Shown here: one piece after another, positions 1 to 12,400 of the stretch
Position numbering within the stretch: the stretch's first letter is position 1
Layout: each line of letters begins with the position of its first letter
Assembly: GCF_040054535.1 (NCBI RefSeq)
Contig: NC_090778.1
Span: forward strand, 14,668,501 to 14,732,500
Direction of reading: 5' to 3'
Source of the DNA: Antennarius striatus
Lineage: Eukaryota; Chordata; Actinopteri; Lophiiformes; Antennariidae
DNA length: 64,000 nt
The notes under the pieces: model-generated
What the model was told of the DNA's origin: nothing
Databases searched by the model: none
The model's input: only the letters and a program-made list of their open reading frames with translations
Position numbers and translations under genes: made by a program

Positions 1-189
1 AACACTGAGGGAAATATGGTAGATCTCGATGAGGGGAAGCGAGATGCTGTGATTGTCTGCATTAGTACCGACCAAGACATTCAAATTTTTATCTAAAAAT
101 CTTTTTATTTTGCTCAATTCTTTCAACAGTTGCATTTTACTGTACTGGAATTATTTTAAATTCATATAGAAACAGAACAAACCTGTTGC

Positions 190-440
190 TCAGCATTGAG
201 GGTTCCAATGTTGAGATGTCTTTTTTTGTAACAAATTTTTTTTTCTTTTAAGCACCTTTTTGAGGACCTTTGTCTTTTTGGGTGGTTCCTCTGTTTTCTG
301 TTTACCACTCTTTGGTTTCTGCTTTAATTTTATTTTTGTTTGGAACAATTTTGGGTTCTGCAAATTGTCTTCCATTTTCCAGCATTTTGCAAACATTTTT
401 TTTGTTAGCTTAGTGTTGGTTTTTGTTGACCTACCTATTG
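190..440 (-). other. Lysine-rich open frame antisense to the dnajc6 5' region
   Basis: On the minus strand, 190-396 reads as 68 codons very rich in Lys and Gln, just ahead of dnajc6 exon 1 on the other strand. The composition follows largely from T-rich runs on the plus strand. I recognise no family and see no promoter. It is probably not a gene, though it could be a fragment of a retrocopy. Confidence 0.12.
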
Positions 441-442
441 CG

Positions 443-3400
443 ATGTTGAGTGCGTACTACTGTTGGCGCCCAATATATGACGGCTATGAATGTCTGCAGT
501 TGCTGGAGCAGAACGGAGGTTTTGGAAACAGTGGAGCCCAGCCACCCATGCAGATCCACAACACACACAACAGTGCAGGTAAATGTTTATTTGGATAACT
601 ATGTTGTTGTTGTGTCTAGTGATGTGTCATCACATCAGTGTGTGGTTTAACCACACAAGACCCTGAGTATATTTGTCTTTTTTTTCTGCTGGTCTTTGAC
701 AATAATTGTTTGAGAAAATAGTATTCCTGTATATTGGGCATAGTAGACCAAACATTTTTTGTTCCATACACTCAAACCACTACATACCTACATTCAGAAA
801 AGACATGTATAATCGATGTGCAGCATCCATTAAGAGGATTTCTGCACAGCCAGTCAGCCATCTGTCCAAAGGCACAATATGTTAGCTGGTTTCCTTAAGC
901 AGTGCCTCCTGCCTTCCTGTCCATCAGTAACAAAAAATGATGCTGAGTCAGTGTGATGTCATAATTTCAGCCCCAACATAGATTCTACAAACTGATGTTA
1001 TACAGTGCGAAGTCAAGCAAATTTTGCAGTTTAGCTTATATTTAATGCCATTAAATGTTTTTGTAAGTTGTGTGTCATACAAAATGCAGTGAAGAGACCA
1101 TTTTCTTACTTCATTCCCACTTCACAGAGCTATAGATTCTACCTTTTAGTAGTGCCTAAGTATTTTTTCTGTTTCATTTAGCATTAAAACTGTGACAATG
1201 ATTGTAACTGTGTCATATTTGGATCAATAGGCATGTATGATCCTGATCAGTCGGCCAGTGGCCTCTTTGATATCCTAAGGGGTGGGACAGAGCGCTTCTT
1301 GACCAACATAAAAGACACTTCCTCCAAAGTCATCCAATCAGTAGCCAGGTAATTTATTTTCACCTTTATTATCACCGTTATTTATTTATGTCAAAAGTGT
1401 TATGTCAATGTTTCGTTTAATGTTTGTCATTCCGGGACAGTTCGCGCTGATTTTTTCACTTAGGATGACTTGGGCATGTGTTGTTCCATTGATCTCATGA
1501 TTCTCATCATGTTTCTGTTTGGACGAACATAGTTAATGGGATACTCAAACATTTCACATTTTGCACTCTGTTATAAAGGAACATATTCACACTTGTTGGT
1601 TAATTATTTATTCCCTCCCACCACTTTGGTATTCACTTTATGATTATCCATCCATCCATCCATCCATCTTCAACTGCTAAATCCAGAGCCCGGTCACTGA
1701 GGGAGCAATCTCAAATGGGATTCCCATACTTCCCTCTCGCCAAACACTTCATCTAGCCCTTTTGGGAGAATCCCGAGGCGTTACCAGGCCAGCTGAGGGA
1801 CAGAGTCTCTCCAGTGTGTCCTGGGCCTTGTCCAAGGCCGCATCCTGGTAGGACATGTCCGGAACTCCTCCTCAGGGAGGAGTCTGGGAGGCGTCTGAAA
1901 TGGATGCCCAAGCCACCTCAGCTGGCTCTGCTCAATATGAAGGAGTAGCGGCTCTACTTAGAGTTCTACTTGGAGCAAACCGCTCCAGGTTTGATGAGAC
2001 CAACAGGACAACATCATCCGAAAGAAACTGATGAAATCCTTTTGTCCTCAAAAAAGACACCTTCCGGCTCCTGGCTACCCATAGAAATTCTCTCCATAAA
2101 GATTATTAACAGAACCAGCGATAAAGAGCAGCCCTACCAAAGTCCAAAAATGCACCTGAAACAGGTGTGACTTACTGCCGGCAAACCAAGTTCCGGCTTC
2201 GGTCATACAGGGATCAGACAGCCCTTCACAGAGCCTCGAACCCATACTCCCAGGGCACTCACCACTTGACACAACAAGGTACACTGTTGTGTCACGCCTC
2301 CTCCAAATCTACAAAGCACATATGGTCTGGTTGGGAAAACTCCCATGAACTCCCAAGCACTCGATGGAGAGCGCAGGACTGGTCCAGTGTTCTTCAACCT
2401 TGATGAAAACCTTGTTCTTCCTCCTGAATCTAAATTTTGCCTATCTGTCCAATCCTCTGTACCTGCTATCTGCCTCCGGAGTCCCACCGTTAACAAGACT
2501 CGGACTTCTCCATCAGTGTCACGGTATCCATTACTTCCGACGTCCACCACCGGGTTCCGGAGTTGCCACCGAGACAGGCACTGGAGACCTTCTGACCACA
2601 GCTCCGAGTAGCAATGTTGGTAGAGAACAAGGTCCCCTCTGACCCAATGTTCCCTGCTTCTTGTGGGGTCTGGGAGAAGTTCTCCTGGAGGTGGTAGTGG
2701 AAGACCTCATTGACAGAAGGTTCCTCCAGATATTCCCAACAGATCCGCAAGACACATTTGGGCCTGCTGAGTCTGTCTGGGCTCTTGCCCTTCCTGCTGA
2801 TCACAACCAGGTGGTGATTATTTGACAGCTCTGGCCCTCTCTCTACCTTAGTCTCTAAGACACACGGTTGGAGATATGATATGAGAAAGTCGATCATTGA
2901 CCTTCAGCCTAGGGTGTCCTTTAACCATGTGTACCTATGGACATCCCTGTGTTTGAACAAGATGTTTGTTATGAACAAACTGTCACTAGCACAAGTCCAA
3001 TAACAGAACACCACCCGTGTTTAGATCAGGAGGCAATTGATCTAACTCACCCCTTTCCGGTTCTCACTGTCATTGCCCACCTCACAACCTTCCTAGCAAG
3101 CTACAGATCCTTTCCCCTCAGCGAGGTGACATTCCATGTCTTAAGAGTCAGTATCTTTGTGCCGGGATTGGGTCATCGCTCCCCCCACAAAATGGGGGCT
3201 GCCCTTAAACTGCCCTTGAACTGCATGATCACTCAAATTTTATTTCAACCACAAAATGGCATAACGGTTTTCTGAACAATACTGCTCTTCTAGTGTAAGA
3301 CATCAGCATGAAGTCTAGAAAATTGTATATCTGCATCTTCATGTCACATTACATCTGGCCCCAGATTTCTGTTTTAAAGGAACATTTACTGCTTGGCTTT

Positions 3401-6400
3401 CTGAAACATGCTTTTCCACTCTGGAATCAATAAGCTATATTTCAGTTTACCTTATCTTGTGGTTTTGTCAACACCCACTAGTCACTACTTGGCAGCTGTC
3501 TTTGACACTGCAGAAATGACTGTTTTTGCTCATTTCAAACATAGGTGGGTTCCTCGAAAAATATTCTACCTCACCAATTCCGACCTTTTCATTTAAGTTT
3601 TTATGTTTTATTAGGTTATTCCATCATCAATTCCTTTCATTTGTTTGGTCATTTTGTTTATTTTTTTTTGTGTCTTTTCTCTGTCCCGATCCCTCATGCC
3701 CCCTGTATGTGTCCATCACCTAGCAACCCAAGGTAAATATGGGTCTTGAAGTGCGTTAACTCATACATTGCTTTGTGTGTTCCTGTAGTCTGTGTTTAGA
3801 AGGGGAAAAAAAGCTAGAAGGCCATTTGCTGTGCTGCATCTGTGATCACAGCTTGCTGTTCCTAACATCACACATTCAATAATTCACTGGAATGATTGCA
3901 GCGTGTGACGTAAATGGACTAATGCCTGTAATTTTATGAGTGAACGGAAGGATTGAATGACTAGAAAATAAAATGAGTAAAATGTACGGTCAATGCGTGG
4001 TAGAGGAAATAGTCTGGATAATCTAACAAATTGAGATTGGGATTCAAGTCAAAAGTTTGATAATGGTTCAATTCAAACATCAAAATTAGACCTGTTGGAA
4101 TATTAATCCAGGCTGGCATTAGGTAAGACTTTATATAGCACTAAATACCAGAGAGCAGGAAAATAAATCACCAATTTTGACAATTTAAAAAAAAAATTAG
4201 TGAGTAAAGGAACAAATTAGACTTAAATTAAAGCATTTTATCTGTGTTTGCTGCTTACCAAATCACCTCTACCCTAACAACATCACCCTTCTGTCCTAAC
4301 AACATACAATTGAATATAATCAGCATAAATAGATTTGGGGATTTCTTGCCTACCGCTTGTTTATGTGTTCTAAATTGAAATTTTCAATGGGAATCATTGC
4401 TATGTTTTCATCATTGTCATTATTCCTCTATATTGAATTTTCCAGATGTACAACATCAAAAACTCAGGGCACAGGTAAACCCGGAATTTAGGGTAATATG
4501 TGTATTTGTCAGAAGATTGTACCCGACTGGTGAAAAGTTTTAAAGCACCCCAGTTTTTCTAGTTTTGTCATGAAATTCAAGCATTTGAAGTCCATTGAAC
4601 AACTTGAAATGGTACAAAGGTTAAGTGGTGAACTACAGAGGTAAAAAAAAAAAGAAGGTAGTTTAAAAAATCCCAATGTTTCTTAATTACTCACAACCCC
4701 TTCTGCGTAAAAGTTGTTTTGGAACACATTTTGGTATACCATTGTAAGCATAATATGAACAGTGTTGTACTACAGAAAGTACAGTGTGCATTCGAGCGTC
4801 AACACTTGAGACTTCACCTCATCATAGGTCTTTCCTACAGAGAAATTGCCAAAAATGTCAAGGTATCAGTAAATAGTGTCATTAATCAAAAGGCAAGAAA
4901 AAGAGGCTTGCCTGGACCATTAAACTCCGCCAGTGGACTATTGAAGACTGGCAGAAGGTGTTATGGACTGATGAATCAAAATTTGACATCTCGGGATCAT
5001 ACTGCAGGACTTATGTACACCGTTAAGTGGGTGACAGGAGTATTCCTCAGTGGGTGACATCAACTGTCAAACATGGAGGAGGAAGTGTGATGGTCTGAGG
5101 CTGTTTTGTTGGATCCAGAGTCGGTAACTTGTACAGAGTGAAAGGCACCCTGAACCAAAATCTGGGCTTGTGCTAGCCAGTCGCCAATTCGCCATAGGCG
5201 AAGTAATTTCCATATGGCTACAAGGTTTTTAGCTTGTGTAGCCACAGTGGCGTTCTTATTTTTAGGAAAAAAAGTCTCAAACTTAAAACTTTTTTGGACT
5301 CGCGAAAATCCTCGAGCGATAACATAAGAAAACAATAGCATGCTATTTCCGAATGCCAACAAAAATAGCCGAAGCTACTCGAACGCTCACGATCATTGAA
5401 TATGCACTCGGGTCTCGACCGGCTCTCAAGCAATAAAAAAAACAGGATTATTTTTTTACAAGGTAAACCCGCGAATTGGTGCACGACAGGGCGAGGATGA
5501 TCGATTGAAATGACCGGCAGGAATAACCAGTGATGCATGTAAATATGTATTCACCTCGCTTGCTATTTTTCATGCCTTTTTAAAGTGAAATGAAAAATCA
5601 TCGAATTAAAAAAAACTCAACTATGGCATACCAATGGTGTTGTCTAAGTCAAAGTTAAAATGTCTTCTAGTCCAAATAAAATTTACAAGTTAACACTGAG
5701 TAATATTTTGTATGACTGTATCTTCACATAGTGGATGCAAGTTTTCAATTGTTGAATCTCACATTTCTACCTGCATAAAGTAGGATAGAAATAGATAGTC
5801 AAGCTTGAACTATTGACTTTAGTGTATTTTGGTAGGTAAACTGAACAGAAGATTTTGCCCTCGGAATGCACCAGAATGCAGGTAAACAACCCCATTGTCT
5901 AAAAAATTTCCCGACCCCTGGTGGGAGGTATGCCCCCCACACACCCCTATGATGAGTGTAGTTTTACACCCCCCAACAATTGAAAACTTGCATTCACTAT
6001 GTGAAGATAGTCATTCAAAATATTACTCAATGTTTACTTGTTAGTTAGTTATTCATTTATTTCAGGCAAGGCAAGGAAAAACAAAACAAAAAACAACAAC
6101 AAACAAAATAATTAAATAAGCAAATAATAAGCAAAGATCATAACTCAACAATACAATTCTGCCTGAAAGGGAGTGGGAAGAAGAAAATTTATGTAATCCC
6201 ACCCCAGTTCCTGATTCAGAGATCAACACACTTGTAAGTTTTACTTACACTAGAATACATTTTAACTTTGACTTAGACACTTTGATTTTAATAAGTTTGA
6301 TTCTTGGTAATAGTCAATGTTTACTTGTAAGTTTTACTTGCTATTATAGCAAGCCGCCGTCTTGGACACAGAATGTGGCTTTGTGTGACTTACTCAAATC

Positions 6401-9400
6401 TTTTACACTGAGTCACAGTGGATTAGTCACACTACCTCCTAGTGCAAGCCCAGAAAATGGCTAGCAGAGCATTCTGCAGTTCCCTCTGGGATGTTCCTAG
6501 TTGGTCATGGTTCATCCTACTGCAAGTGAATGACCCAGTACATACTGTAGGTCCAAGCTATGTCAGAACTACTTTAAGACGAAGAACAAAAATTTTACAT
6601 TTGAAAACATGGAGTGGGCAGCACAGTCTCCTTACTTAAACCCCGTCGAGATGCTTTGGGATGAACTGGACAGAAGAGTGAAAGCAAACCCACTGACAAG
6701 TGCTACAAATGTATGGGAACTTCTGCAACGGGATTGGGAAGAACCTTCTAAAAAATATTTGATTTCGATTGTAGAAAGAATACCACAAGTGTGTTCAACT
6801 GTTGTATTTGCCAAAGGTAGGGACTTTGATGATTCGAAAGGTTAGAATATATTTTGGTTTCTAAATTACTCCATTGTTTCTTTTTTTACTAAATTGTTTA
6901 TTCTATGCTTTGTTCTATGCTACGACTTGAAACTGGATCATTTTCAATGAAATTCTGGGAAAATTGAGGTGTTCTAAAACTTTTTACCAGTAATGTGTAT
7001 CAAACCACACAGTAGAAATTCTTATGTGGTGTCATAGGTCAGGCAGAGGTGTACATTCAGGTATTGATTAGGAACTTCATCTTGAAACCTTGTCCCATTG
7101 ATATGTCGTGACATAAAGCTTTGTTTTGGAATCAATTTGTTACCAGAACCGGGGGCAAACCGATTATTTTGTTTTTATTTAGTACACTTCTTGCCCCGCC
7201 TAATTCTTGCGTATACCTCTACTTATAACTGTATTTTTTTTTTCAGCTATGCTAAAGGTGATCTGGATATTTCCTACATCACATCCAGAATAGCAGGTAA
7301 TGATAGTACCTTTTATATTTTCATAACCTTTTGTTATTTTTGGGATATTGGGATACTGTTTGCATGATCAAAATTACCCTCATTCCATACTGTTACACAC
7401 GTCATTGTATTTGTGTGTGTTTGTAGTCATGTCTTTTCCAGCTGAGGGGGTGGAATCGGCGATAAAGAACAACATCGAAGACGTCCGGCTGTTCCTGGAT
7501 TCACGCCATGCTGGACACTATGCTGTCTACAACCTCTCCAAACGATCATACAGGCCTTCGCGATTCCACAACAGGGTGCGTTTGTGTGTGTGTATACACG
7601 CCCGCGTGTGTTTCCATGCTTTTGTTTGGTGGATGTGTGTCATACTAGGACTCTGTGTGGGTGATTGTTTTTTTTGTTCTGCTTATTACTGCCATACGTA
7701 GGTTTATTTTTGATGCAGTATTTTCTTTTTTGAGAAACTACTGTTTCACTGATGTGCAGCTTTTTATGGTTCTTGTTGTGTTCAAGAATTTCTTTTTTAT
7801 ATATTTAGGTTTCAGAGTGTAATTGGCAGGTTCGTCGTGCCCCCAACCTGCGTAGCCTCTACAGTGTATGTAAGAGCATGCATTTATGGCTCAAACAGGA
7901 CCAGAGGAACATCTGCATAGTTCACTGTCTGGTGAGTGCCCTCTCATCACTAACTAGAGAGCAATGTGAACTTTTGACTCAGCTCATTACACATGTTCGC
8001 ATGGTGTGGGGACTTCAAAGAAGTTTGCGTGACATAAGTAGATGGAAAGAAGAACATTTAGACAGCAACAATTAGTTTTGAACATTTTTTTCTTTCTATA
8101 GGATGGCAGGGCGGCATCGGCAGTGGCAGTCTGCTCCTTCCTGTGTTTTTGTCGACTGTTTACAACAGCTGAGGCAGCTGTCTACATGTTCTCAATGAAG
8201 CGCTGCCCTCCTGGCATATCACCCTCACACAAGAGGTATATAGACTATTACAATTGACTGAACAGATGCACAACAGGAAATGGCTTTGGGAGTTAATGGA
8301 TTCAACCTTGCAATAAATAGATCCTCAACAGACCATAAATAATTAATTCAGATGTTTTAGTTATTTTAGATACAAATTAACAAAACTATCAAGATCTCAT
8401 TGTGTGCAATGACCAAGCTGAAGCGGCAGCAATTTAGTTGTTTTTCTTTATAAAGGTAACAGTACCATAACATCTAGTACAAGTATTGTGTTGCTGCAGA
8501 AATGCTGTGGATGACTAATATAATGTGCTAGATATAAGAAATGTTTGTCATGGAAACCTTGGCAAAAATCATGGTGATTACATTTTTTAAAAACTTTTTT
8601 TTAAATTTTTGTAGGTATATAGAGTATATGTGTGATATGATGGCAGAGGAACCCATCATCCCCCACAGCAAGCCCATAATAATTCACTCCATTGTCATGA
8701 CACCTGTGCCACTGTTCAACAAACAGCGTAATGGCTGTAGACCCTTCTGTGAAGTTTACGTAGGAGACGAAAGAGTTCTTACCACATCACAAGAGTACGA
8801 CAAGATGAAGTAAGTTTTTCCAGCAGGTATTCCCACAGTTCGATTAATTAAAAAGTTTCTACTTAAGTTATTTACACTCTTTTATACTTTCCAGAGATTT
8901 CCGGATGGAGGATGGAAGAGCAGATATTCCTCTTAATGTGATGGTCCAAGGAGATGTGCTTGTGGTCATCTATCATGCAAGATCTACACTGGGAGGACGT
9001 CTACAGGCAAAGGTACACGCACAGACGCTTAAATGCAACGCACCGTCAATTTTAGAACAGTAGAAAAAATGCTATTTATGAACAAAAGTAAATTGTGATT
9101 TACTTTTTTCTGTTTTAGATGGCATCCATGAAGATGTTTCAGATCCAATTCCATACAGGTTTTGTTCCTAGAAATGCAACCACTGTCAAATTTGCAAAGT
9201 ATGTACACGATTTTGACAAATGCTTTACATCCGAATACATGGGATCAGTGTCTCTCGAAGATTCAAATTGAGATTTTTACACCACTACATCTAACACAAC
9301 AGATTTATTTTAATACATTCTTCCTCAATAACTTGCTGTTTCACATCTGCTGTCTTACAAGATATGACTTGGATGCCTGTGACATCCAGGAAAAGTACCC

Positions 9401-12400
9401 AGATTTGTTCCAAGTCAATTTGGACATTGAAGTGGAACCCCGGGACAGACCCAGTGCCAAGACCCCTCCTTGGGAGGCTTTCCAAACCAAGGGCCTCAAC
9501 CCCAAAATCCTTTTCTCCTCTCGTGATGAACAGCAGGAGATCCTCAGCAAATTTGGTAAGTAAGATAAGATATACTTTATTGATCCCAAACTGGGAAGTT
9601 TCAGCCTTTTACTAAAATCAGGCTTTGGGATAACAACCCAGATTTTGGATGCGTTCACTTCACACTTCCCGTTTTTGCTTGCAAGCCCATAGGAAGCATG
9701 TTTTGTAAAGGTAAATATAGATTTGAAGAACATCAATATCTATACAGGTAAACCAGAGCTGCCTCGACAGCCAGGTTCCTCAGCATTTTATGACTCAGAA
9801 TCTACCCAGTCAGCTGAGGCCCCGGAAGGCTCCAGTGCACCAGAACCAGAATCTCCTGGGAGCACTGATAGCAATTCCAACAACTTCTTCCAGACATTGG
9901 ATTGGGAAGGTACAGGACTTGGGTTCTCACTTTACTAATTCAGCCTCAAGATTTTCCAGATCTTTCAGATATCTGTCCCTGGTTGTTTATAGAAGAGTAG
10001 ATGGACCTTCAATTTGTTTTCTGTCCTAATTTTCAAGGCAAAACTTAAAGCATTCTCTGTCCTTGATCAACATGTTATTTTATACTAACCCATATAGAGG
10101 ATGATCATGCTTTGAGATTTCATCTAACCAACTAATTGTTTTTGTAGATGTGCAAGGACCTCAGGAAGTGACAGACAGTCAAGGGGGATCAATGAATGAC
10201 CAGGAAGACCTGAGTGATCAATCAGACGGAGACTCATACTCATACTCTGCCCCCAATGAGGAGCCACTGTCTCGGGATCCCAGTGAACCATTGTTTGATG
10301 CTGATTTCCAGGTGGGGAAACTCTTGTATGGTTTATTATATCATTGACTCATAAATGAAGATTAATTTTTATATTGCAGCCAAAATATTTTTTCCTTCTT
10401 TGATCACTCTGTTAAAATATGCATTTTGTTGGTGTCCCTGTTCCAGAACCCCCCACCTGCTGCCCAAGATTCTCCTGATGGTGACACAGCTGATCTCTTG
10501 GGGTTGAACTCTGATTCTAAACCTCAGTCTATGTCCACAACCACCTCGGCTCCTTCTCAAGGTGTCCAGGGAGGAATTAAAGCTGCATCCAGCAACAGTG
10601 ACCTCCTCAACGATCTGTTTGCGCCCCCTACTGGTCAGACAGGACCATTGCAGGAAGACCTATTCTTCAGCGTTCCAACCAGTGGGACAACACCAGATCC
10701 AAAACGTATGAATAGAAACTTTAATACATGACTGCTGCAAGATGAATAAAAAATAAACGATGCTTTCCAGTTTTCAGTTATATCTAATGATTGTTGTCTG
10801 TCTGTCGTAGCCATGGGTGACATCTTTGATCCATTTCGGATGAGGTCTGGTTCTGGTGTTGGCTCAAGCCAGGGTTCATCTCAGCAAGCCTCCGGACCGG
10901 ACCTGTTTGGGGAATTGTTGGGGTCTAACAGTTCAGCTACCAGTGGGTTCAGTTCAGCTCACAGTAATCCTACACCTGCTTCCAACACAAGCCTCTTCAA
11001 CCTCAGTAAATGCATCTGCTACTTTAACATTACAGTATTTTCTGCACTATAAGGCGCACTGGACTATAAGGCACACCCTCAATAATTTGTTTTATAATTT
11101 ATTTCACATATAAGGCGCACCGGATTATAAGGCGCACACAATAAAAAATAAAAATTTTTTTTGACAAACTGCAGCGGTTGTAGTTGCACAGTCTGTCCAC
11201 TAGATTGAGCCGTGCTGCTCAGGCAGTCATGATTGCATTCATGACTTCCTGACTACCTTTGAATGGCCCCTATTGTAGATAAGCCATTCAGAGCCTCATC
11301 AAGGAAACCTGATCACTTGGGCCCCGTCCACACGATGCTGGATTTTTTTAAAAACAGAACTTTTTAAAAACGCATCGAAAACGATTCGTGTCCACACAAC
11401 ACCGTTTTAAAAAAAATCTGCGTCCAAGCGTAAATGCACCAGTGTGTTTTCGAAGACGGCTATATGCATGCCAAACCATGTGGTGGCAGTATTGAGTTAA
11501 ATTTTATCCAATAGGAATCCTCCGCGTTTTGTTGTCACAACACACGGACCCACAAATATGAGGTCACAGGTTTTCATCGCAGGCAAGATGTCAGCCTTTT
11601 AAAAAAGTTGCGGATAGGCCGTCCACACAACGCAGACAGAGCGTTTTTTTAAAAATCCACCTCGGTCAGCGTTTTTAAAAAGTTGCGTTTTCGTTCCGGA
11701 TATCTGCGTTGTCGTGTGGACGGAAGGCGTAAATGCAGCAGAAAAGTTGCGTTTTCCAAAAATCCGTCATCGTGTGGACGGGGCCGTGATCACTTTGCCA
11801 TCTAAGAAAGAAGTCAACCCGCATATTAAAAAACCTGACATCAAAAACTGGTTAAATTCATTACGAGTGCAGTCAGTGCGAACAGAGCGGATTTTTTCCT
11901 GATCTGAAGTTCGAAGTAGATATTTAAGCTCCGACGTTCGTCTTCGTTTATTAATTAAATATTGTTTTGATCGATCGGTACTCCAGTCGGAGGTGAGGTG
12001 CAGCTATTTGCTGCTGTGTGTCCTAAACAATTTTTTAACTAGTTTTTAATGTCAGGCTGCTAATTTACTGGCAAATATGATGCTGTTTTACTCGTAGAAC
12101 TGACTTTAACGTCGGTGTCTCACCGCCGTGAATCTCTCAGCACGTCGCTGCAGACAGAATACACAAGCCTGAATGCGCCCCTCCGCCGCCCGCCCAGAGC
12201 TATCAACTACATTTGTAAATCAATAGCAGCACACCCGTTGACACCTTTGTCTAGCAGTGACTCTGCTCTTGAAATTTCAGAAAAGGCTGGAAGTTCAGCT
12301 TTGAGGGTCTTTCATTCACCTTTATGCCAGTTTCTCCGTGTGTTTCCACAGACTAATAGAATTGACCGTCACCAGATTCCAGATGACAGCACAATGGTAT

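Larger units (their letters stand above)
4526..6991 (+). mobile_element. Tc1/mariner-like DNA transposon, interrupted and inactive
   Basis: The ends are imperfect inverted repeats: ACTGGTGAAAAGTTTTAAAG at 4526 against the complement of the sequence ending near 6991 (ACTGGTAAAAAGTTTTAGAA). Inside are transposase pieces in order: a helix-turn-helix part with [13 protein letters not shown] near 4830, a middle part with [13 protein letters not shown] near 5125, then after a long interruption NDPVHT near 6530 and the C-terminal block [17 protein letters not shown] near 6618-6670. An aspartate corresponding to the last catalytic position sits in the DELD block. In-frame stops and about 1.25 kb of foreign sequence (roughly 5165-6425) show that it is dead. 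Confidence 0.8.

Noticed and set aside
3408-3736. Overlapping short plus-strand frames
   Set aside because: Phe/Ser/Leu-rich translations of T-rich intron DNA, without splice sites in phase with dnajc6.
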